Shown in pieces: positions 14,637 to 18,323 of a DNA stretch of 18,323 nt; positions within the stretch are counted from its first letter, which is position 1, and every line of letters begins with the position of its first letter. The position numbers and the translations under genes are program-made. The DNA is taken from contig JASBSE010000045.1 in assembly GCA_030149115.1 (NCBI GenBank), positions 1-18,323 of the forward strand. The letters are read 5' to 3'. Under the pieces are notes generated by a model. It was not told the origin of the DNA, ran no database searches, and was given only the letters and a program-made list of their open reading frames with translations. This stretch comes from Winogradskyella sp. (GTDB lineage Bacteria > Bacteroidota > Bacteroidia > Flavobacteriales > Flavobacteriaceae).

Positions 14637-15041
14637 ATGAAAGGAGTAGATATCCCACATAAAATGTTAAGTCAAGATGCGTTCAGTACTTGGTTAGGCA
14701 TAGAAATTCTAGAATGCGAAATCGGTCGTTGTCGCGTAGCAATGACGGTTCGCAAGGAAATGTTGAATAGTATGGGAAAAGCACACGGCGGCATCAGTTA
14801 TGCTTTAGCAGATACCGCTTTTGGTTTTGCTGCTAATACGCACGGAAAATTCGCCGTGTCAATAGAAACGAGCATCAACCATATAGAAGCATTAAATGAA
14901 GGAGATTATTTAGTTGCAGAATCTGTGATAGAAAACGTAAAAAATAAACTCGGATTTAATATTGTAGAAGTAAAACGAGGAAATGAACTTGTAGCACTTT
15001 TTAAAGGTGTGGTTTATCGCACTCAAAAAGATTGGGAATAA
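14637..15041 (+). CDS. paaI: Acyl-CoA thioesterase PaaI (hotdog fold)
   Basis: A 134-residue hotdog-fold thioesterase that hydrolyses CoA thioesters of the phenylacetate pathway and so relieves CoA trapping by dead-end products. The family signature is present: MLNSMGKAHGGISYALADTA, with the HGG motif and the Asp of the ADTAF segment typical of PaaI, and SIETSINHIEAL. Its length matches PaaI. It lies between paaH and paaJ, and a palindromic repeat begins 2 bases after its stop. Confidence 0.9.
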   Translation: MKGVDIPHKMLSQDAFSTWLGIEILECEIGRCRVAMTVRKEMLNSMGKAHGGISYALADTAFGFAANTHGKFAVSIETSINHIEALNEGDYLVAESVIENVKNKLGFNIVEVKRGNELVALFKGVVYRTQKDWE

Positions 15042-15042
15042 A

Positions 15043-15064
15043 ATTCCTGCGAAGGCAGGAATCT
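15043..15064. repeat. Left palindrome of GIY-YIG cassette 1
   Basis: ATTCCTGC (15043-15050) pairs with GCAGGAAT (15055-15062) around GAAG, followed by CT. It starts one base after the paaI stop codon. The ATCT end faces the GIY-YIG gene. Confidence 0.8.
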
Positions 15065-15079
15065 CATAATAAAGAATAA

Positions 15080-15400
15080 ATGAAATATTGGTACGTCTAT
15101 ATTATGGCAAACAAGCCAAATGGAGTAATTTATATAGGAGTAACTGATAATTTAGATGAAAGAGTTAAAGAACATAAATTAAAAGTTTATCCAAAATCTT
15201 TTACAGCTAGATACAATTGTGAGATTCTAGTTTATTTTGAAGAATTTGAAAATGGTGAAAAGGCGTCAATTAGAGAAGTTCAATTCAAGAAATGGAAGAG
15301 AGATTGGAAGATTAAATTAATTGAAGAAATGAATCCTAGTTGGGCTGATTTAAGTTTGAACTGGAATTTAGGAAATAAAATATTTAGGAATAACAAATAA
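15080..15400 (+). CDS. GIY-YIG nuclease family protein, copy 1
   Basis: A 106-residue stand-alone GIY-YIG nuclease domain. The two strands of the signature read WYVYIMANKPNGVIYIGVT. Arg28 (ERVKEH) and Glu66 (SIREVQFKKWKR) are at the positions expected for the catalytic Arg and metal-binding Glu, and NPSWADLS near the end is typical of this small UvrC-like subgroup. No DNA-binding domain is attached. By hand count it is identical to copy 2 at 83 of 106 positions. It has no role in phenylacetate breakdown that I know. It lies inside a pair of inverted palindromes, co-directional with the operon, so it would be transcribed with it. Confidence 0.85.
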   Translation: MKYWYVYIMANKPNGVIYIGVTDNLDERVKEHKLKVYPKSFTARYNCEILVYFEEFENGEKASIREVQFKKWKRDWKIKLIEEMNPSWADLSLNWNLGNKIFRNNK

Positions 15401-15402
15401 TA

Positions 15403-15424
15403 AGATACCTGCTTTCGCAGGCAT
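15403..15424. repeat. Right palindrome of GIY-YIG cassette 1 (inverted copy)
   Basis: AGATACCTGCTTTCGCAGGC at 15403-15422, then AT. Its reverse complement matches the left palindrome in its CCTGCG stem and ATCT tail. It begins 2 bases after the GIY-YIG stop and ends 5 bases before the paaJ start. Confidence 0.8.
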
Positions 15425-15429
15425 TAGTT

Positions 15430-16644
15430 ATGAAACAAGCATACATAATCGACGGCATACGAACACCAATAGGAAATTATAAAGGCACTTTATCAGCTGT
15501 AAGAACAGACGATTTAGCAGCTTTAGTAATCAAAGAAATAGTAAAACGAAACCCAAACATCCCAAAGGAAGCCTATGACGATGTTATTTTGGGTTGTGCT
15601 AACCAAGCAGGTGAAGATAACCGTAATGTCGCTAGAATGGCATCGCTATTGGCAGGCTTACCGTTTTCGGTACCTGGTGAAACTGTAAATAGATTGTGTA
15701 GTTCAGGTTTATCGGCTATAATTCATGCTAATAGAGCTATAAAAGCTGGTGATGGAGACTTGTTCATATCTGGTGGTGTGGAAAATATGACACGTGGCCC
15801 TTATGTTATTGCAAAACCATCGAGTGCATTTGGTACCGATGCTAAAATGTACGACAGTAGTTTTGGATGGAGATTTGTAAATCCAAAAATGCACGAAATG
15901 TATGGTACGGACGGAATGGGAGTTACTGCTGAAAATCTAGTAGAGAAATATAATATTTCACGAGAAGACCAAGATGCATTCGCGTATTGGAGTCAGATGA
16001 AAGCGTCACAAGCACAAGAAAACGGAAGATTAGAAAAAGAAATTCTACCTGTCGAAATTCCGCAACGCAAAAAACACCCAATCATTTTTTCAAAAGATGA
16101 ATTTGTTAAACCAACGACGACAAAAGAAATATTAGGAAAACTTCGTCCAGCTTTCAAAAAGGAAGGTGGTAGCGTAACGGCAGGAAACTCATCAGGATTA
16201 AACGATGGAGCGGCAGCAACAATTATTGCTTCAGAAGATGCTGTTAAAAAATATAATCTAAAACCATTAGCCAGAATTGTAAGCTCTGCAGTGGTTGGTG
16301 TAGAACCTAGAATTATGGGTATTGGTCCGGTTGAGGCTTCTAACAAAGCTTTGGCAAAAGCAGGTTTAGCCATGGATGATATGGATATTATTGAGCTAAA
16401 TGAAGCCTTTGCAGCACAAGCACTAGCGTGCACCAGAGCTTGGGGCATTGCTGATGATGATCCTAGAATTAACCCTAATGGAGGCTCAATTGCTATTGGT
16501 CATCCACTAGGAGTTACAGGAGCAAGAATAGCCTATTCAGCAGCTTTAGAATTAAAAGAACAGAATAAAAAATATGCATTGGTAACAATGTGTGTTGGAG
16601 TCGGACAAGGTTATGCTGCAGTAATTGAAAGAATTCCTGCGTAG
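15430..16644 (+). CDS. paaJ: 3-oxoadipyl-CoA thiolase PaaJ
   Basis: Cleaves 3-oxoadipyl-CoA to succinyl-CoA and acetyl-CoA and, in this pathway, also the earlier C8 dehydro intermediate. Its 404 residues carry the thiolase catalytic set: Cys90 in NRLCSSGLSAI, His358 in IAIGHPLGVTG and Cys388 in TMCVGVGQG. The last codons are unusual: the usual end IER is followed by Ile-Pro-Ala and the stop, all encoded by the palindromic repeat at 16633, with TAG made by the repeat loop. The start codon is immediately after the right palindrome of cassette 1, so its ribosome-entry region is also repeat-derived. The PcaF thiolase of beta-ketoadipate metabolism is a close relative, and the operon context decides for PaaJ. 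Confidence 0.93.
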   Translation: MKQAYIIDGIRTPIGNYKGTLSAVRTDDLAALVIKEIVKRNPNIPKEAYDDVILGCANQAGEDNRNVARMASLLAGLPFSVPGETVNRLCSSGLSAIIHANRAIKAGDGDLFISGGVENMTRGPYVIAKPSSAFGTDAKMYDSSFGWRFVNPKMHEMYGTDGMGVTAENLVEKYNISREDQDAFAYWSQMKASQAQENGRLEKEILPVEIPQRKKHPIIFSKDEFVKPTTTKEILGKLRPAFKKEGGSVTAGNSSGLNDGAAATIIASEDAVKKYNLKPLARIVSSAVVGVEPRIMGIGPVEASNKALAKAGLAMDDMDIIELNEAFAAQALACTRAWGIADDDPRINPNGGSIAIGHPLGVTGARIAYSAALELKEQNKKYALVTMCVGVGQGYAAVIERIPA

Positions 16645-16654
16645 GCAGGAATCT
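16633..16654. repeat. Left palindrome of GIY-YIG cassette 2, overlapping the paaJ 3' end
   Basis: ATTCCTGC (16633-16640) pairs with GCAGGAAT (16645-16652) around GTAG, followed by CT. The last three codons and TAG stop of paaJ (16642-16644) lie inside it. Confidence 0.8.
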
Positions 16655-16667
16655 CTGAATAAAGATT

Positions 16668-16988
16668 ATGAAACTCTGGTATGTCTATGTAATGGCTAAC
16701 AAACCAAATGGTGTTATTTATATTGGAGTAACAGATAATATTGAGGAAAGAGTAAAAGAACATAAGAACAAGTTATATCCAAAAGCTTTTACGGCTAGAT
16801 ATAATTGTGATAAGCTTGTCTATTTTGAGGAAATTGAAAATGGATTGGAAGCCACAATAAGAGAACGAAGGTTTAAAAAGTGGAAAAGAGATTGGAAGAT
16901 TCAATTAATTGAAGAAATGAATCCAAGTTGGTCTGATTTAAGTCTAAATTGGAATTTGGATAATAGAAAATATAGAGCAAATAATTAA
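16668..16988 (+). CDS. GIY-YIG nuclease family protein, copy 2
   Basis: The 106-residue paralogue of the gene at 15080. It keeps every position seen as functional: WYVYVMANKPNGVIYIGVT, Arg28, His32, Glu66 (TIRERRFKKWKR) and NPSWSDLS. Differences from copy 1 are spread along the chain and mostly conservative, which suggests that both copies have been kept under selection for function. The gene lies between paaJ and paaZ, flanked by inverted palindromes, with no Shine-Dalgarno sequence. Confidence 0.85.
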   Translation: MKLWYVYVMANKPNGVIYIGVTDNIEERVKEHKNKLYPKAFTARYNCDKLVYFEEIENGLEATIRERRFKKWKRDWKIQLIEEMNPSWSDLSLNWNLDNRKYRANN

Positions 16989-16990
16989 TA

Positions 16991-17012
16991 AGATACCTGC
17001 TTTCGCAGGCAA
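16991..17012. repeat. Right palindrome of GIY-YIG cassette 2 (inverted copy)
   Basis: Identical to the right palindrome of cassette 1 over AGATACCTGCTTTCGCAGGC (16991-17010), then AA. Stem CCTGC (16996-17000) and GCAGG (17005-17009). It begins 2 bases after the GIY-YIG stop. An in-frame ATG for paaZ at 17012 begins at its last base. Confidence 0.8.
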
Positions 17013-17017
17013 TGATT

Positions 17018-18323
17018 ATGAACAAAATACAACACTACGTCCAAGGACAATGGACCACAGGAAATGAAGAAGGTGCACCAATTTACGATGCCATTACAGG
17101 TGAGCATTTTACAAATTGGGCTGTTGAAGGATTAGATATTCCTGAAATACTTAATTACGGACGTACAAAAGGAGGAGAAGTTCTACGTAAAATGACTTTT
17201 CAAGAGCGTGGTAATATGCTCAAGAAATTAGCACTTTACCTTACCAAGCGTAAAGAACAGTTTTATGATTTAAGTTACAGAACAGGTGCAACTAGAGTTG
17301 ATAGTTGGATTGATATTGAAGGTGGTTTTGGTAATTTGTTTGCCAACGCTTCATTACGAAAATTGTTTCCAAACCAACCGTTTCATGTTGAAGGCGATCC
17401 GATAGATTTATCTCGTGGTGGACGCTTTATGGCGCATCATATCATGGTACCTAAAAAAGGTGTTGCAGTTCATATCAATGCATTTAATTTCCCAGTTTGG
17501 GGAATGTTAGAAAAATGTGCGGTCAATTGGATGGCAGGTGTGCCAGCAGTGGTTTTGCCAGCTCCATCATCGTCATATTTAGCTGAAGCTGTAGCAAGAG
17601 AAATTATAAATTCTGGTATTTTACCAGAAGGCGCACTTCAAATTATAAACGGAACCGTAAAAACTGTTTTAGACACGGTTGAATCTCAAGATGTCGTAAC
17701 CTTTACAGGCTCAGCAGCAACTGGAAGATTGTTAAAAGCACACCCAAGATTGATTGAAGAATCTGTGCCTTTTACGATGGAAGCCGATTCATTGAATGCT
17801 TCGATTTTAGGAGAAGATGCTGTTCCGGGAACGCCTGAGTTTGATTTGTTCATCAAAGAAGTTAGAAATGAAATGACCGTAAAAGCAGGTCAAAAATGTA
17901 CAGCGATTAGAAGAATTATTGTTCCTGAAAATTTAGTTGAAGATGTTCAAATTGCATTAGCAAAAGAACTCGATAAAGTTACCATTGGTGACCCAAGACT
18001 TAAAGAAGTACGAATGGGCGCATTGGTAAGTAAGCAACAAGTTGAAGCCGTTAAAAGTTCTATTGCAGATATCAGCAAAGAAGCTGAAATGGTTTATGGC
18101 AATTTAGATAATATTGAAACCATTGGTGCGGATGCTAATAAAGGTGCATTCATCAGTCCAGTGGTGTTTAGAACTGATGATCCTTTCCAGAATAATGTTG
18201 TTCACGAGCGCGAAGCATTTGGACCAGTAAGTACCATTATGACTTACAAGTCAATGGACGAAGCTGTGCAATTAGCACAAATGGGTAAAGGCTCGTTAGT
18301 GTCTTCTATAGCAACTTATGATG
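17018..18323 (+). CDS. paaZ: PaaZ, oxepin-CoA ring-opening enzyme (3' end outside window)
   Basis: A bifunctional enzyme: a C-terminal MaoC-like hydratase domain opens oxepin-CoA, and the N-terminal aldehyde dehydrogenase domain oxidises the resulting semialdehyde to 3-oxo-5,6-dehydrosuberyl-CoA with NADP+. The window holds the first 435 codons, only the dehydrogenase part. It starts MNKIQHYVQGQW and contains HINAFNFPVWGMLEK, FTGSAATGRLL, the catalytic base Glu255 (MEADSLN) and the nucleophile Cys294 (AGQKCTAIRR), which match positions 256 and 295 in E. coli PaaZ. The ATG at 17018 is preferred by similarity; ATG 17012 is in frame, two codons upstream. The frame is open to the last base. The hydratase domain is not visible here. 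Confidence 0.93.
   Translation, partial: MNKIQHYVQGQWTTGNEEGAPIYDAITGEHFTNWAVEGLDIPEILNYGRTKGGEVLRKMTFQERGNMLKKLALYLTKRKEQFYDLSYRTGATRVDSWIDIEGGFGNLFANASLRKLFPNQPFHVEGDPIDLSRGGRFMAHHIMVPKKGVAVHINAFNFPVWGMLEKCAVNWMAGVPAVVLPAPSSSYLAEAVAREIINSGILPEGALQIINGTVKTVLDTVESQDVVTFTGSAATGRLLKAHPRLIEESVPFTMEADSLNASILGEDAVPGTPEFDLFIKEVRNEMTVKAGQKCTAIRRIIVPENLVEDVQIALAKELDKVTIGDPRLKEVRMGALVSKQQVEAVKSSIADISKEAEMVYGNLDNIETIGADANKGAFISPVVFRTDDPFQNNVVHEREAFGPVSTIMTYKSMDEAVQLAQMGKGSLVSSIATYD

Larger units (their letters stand above)
15043..15424 (+). mobile_element. Putative GIY-YIG cassette 1 bracketed by inverted palindromes
   Basis: A unit of 382 bases in the order palindrome, a short AATAAAG-containing spacer, a 106-codon GIY-YIG gene, and an inverted copy of the palindrome. 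It lies between paaI and paaJ. The same layout, with the same spacer motif and the same right junction (AATAAGATACCTGC), recurs between paaJ and paaZ. Mobility is inferred; no target-site duplication could be proven by eye. Confidence 0.5.
16633..17012 (+). mobile_element. Putative GIY-YIG cassette 2 bracketed by inverted palindromes
   Basis: A unit of 380 bases with the same order and junctions as cassette 1. Its left palindrome cuts into the end of paaJ and its right one ends 5 bases before the preferred paaZ start. With 78% protein identity between the copies, the two are not a very recent tandem duplication, which fits two separate insertions or an old one. Mobility is inferred. Confidence 0.5.

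Noticed and set aside
15993..16448. A 151-residue open frame on the minus strand inside paaJ
   Set aside because: It is antisense to a thiolase with a complete catalytic set, and the protein is an Ala/Ser-rich mirror of the codons on the other strand.
15080..16988. GIY-YIG genes as UvrC or as group I intron homing endonucleases
   Set aside because: The proteins are only 106 residues with no UvrC helicase-interaction or helix-hairpin-helix parts, and neither is inside a split gene or intron; they lie between intact genes.
8391..17012. CRISPR array
   Set aside because: The repeats are of several families, irregularly spaced, separated by whole genes, and no cas gene is present.

Overview
The window looks like a chromosomal segment from a member of the Flavobacteriaceae (Bacteroidota). 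The evidence is its AT-rich DNA, the gliding-motility pair gldB-gldC next to nadE, matches to the Bacteroidota -7 promoter motif TAnnTTTG, and few Shine-Dalgarno sites. No rRNA, tRNA, CRISPR array or classical transposase is visible.

Positions 1-7300 hold housekeeping and regulatory genes: the 3' part of dnaG, a convergent LuxR-type response regulator, nadE (minus strand), gldB-gldC, a secreted protein of unknown function (minus strand), a DUF4230 membrane-anchored protein and a TetR-family regulator. I see none of the repeat families described below in this part.

From about 7200 to the right edge lies a co-directional phenylacetic acid (paa) catabolic operon in the order paaE-A-B-C-D, a VOC-fold protein, paaG, a PLP-dependent dehydratase, paaH, paaI, a GIY-YIG nuclease, paaJ, a second GIY-YIG nuclease, and paaZ (cut by the window end). 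PaaABCDE epoxidises the ring of phenylacetyl-CoA. PaaG isomerises the epoxide to an oxepin. PaaZ opens the oxepin ring and oxidises the aldehyde. PaaJ and PaaH then carry out beta-oxidation-type steps. PaaI is a thioesterase that releases CoA from dead-end thioesters. The CoA ligase (paaK) and the dehydroadipyl-CoA hydratase (paaF) are not in the window. A perfect 20-bp palindrome between the TetR gene and paaE is the likely operator of the operon.

The most unusual feature is a set of 13 short palindromic elements of several families, packed into the paa operon between 8391 and 17012. One lies in frame inside paaH and encodes about 12 residues. One supplies the last three codons and the stop of paaJ. 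Both GIY-YIG genes (106 codons each, about 78% identical proteins) are bracketed by inverted copies of the same palindrome family, forming two cassettes of about 380 bp. This layout resembles bacterial REP elements with their RAYT transposases, but with a GIY-YIG nuclease in the transposase's place. I consider it the best candidate here for an undescribed system; the mobility claim is inference.
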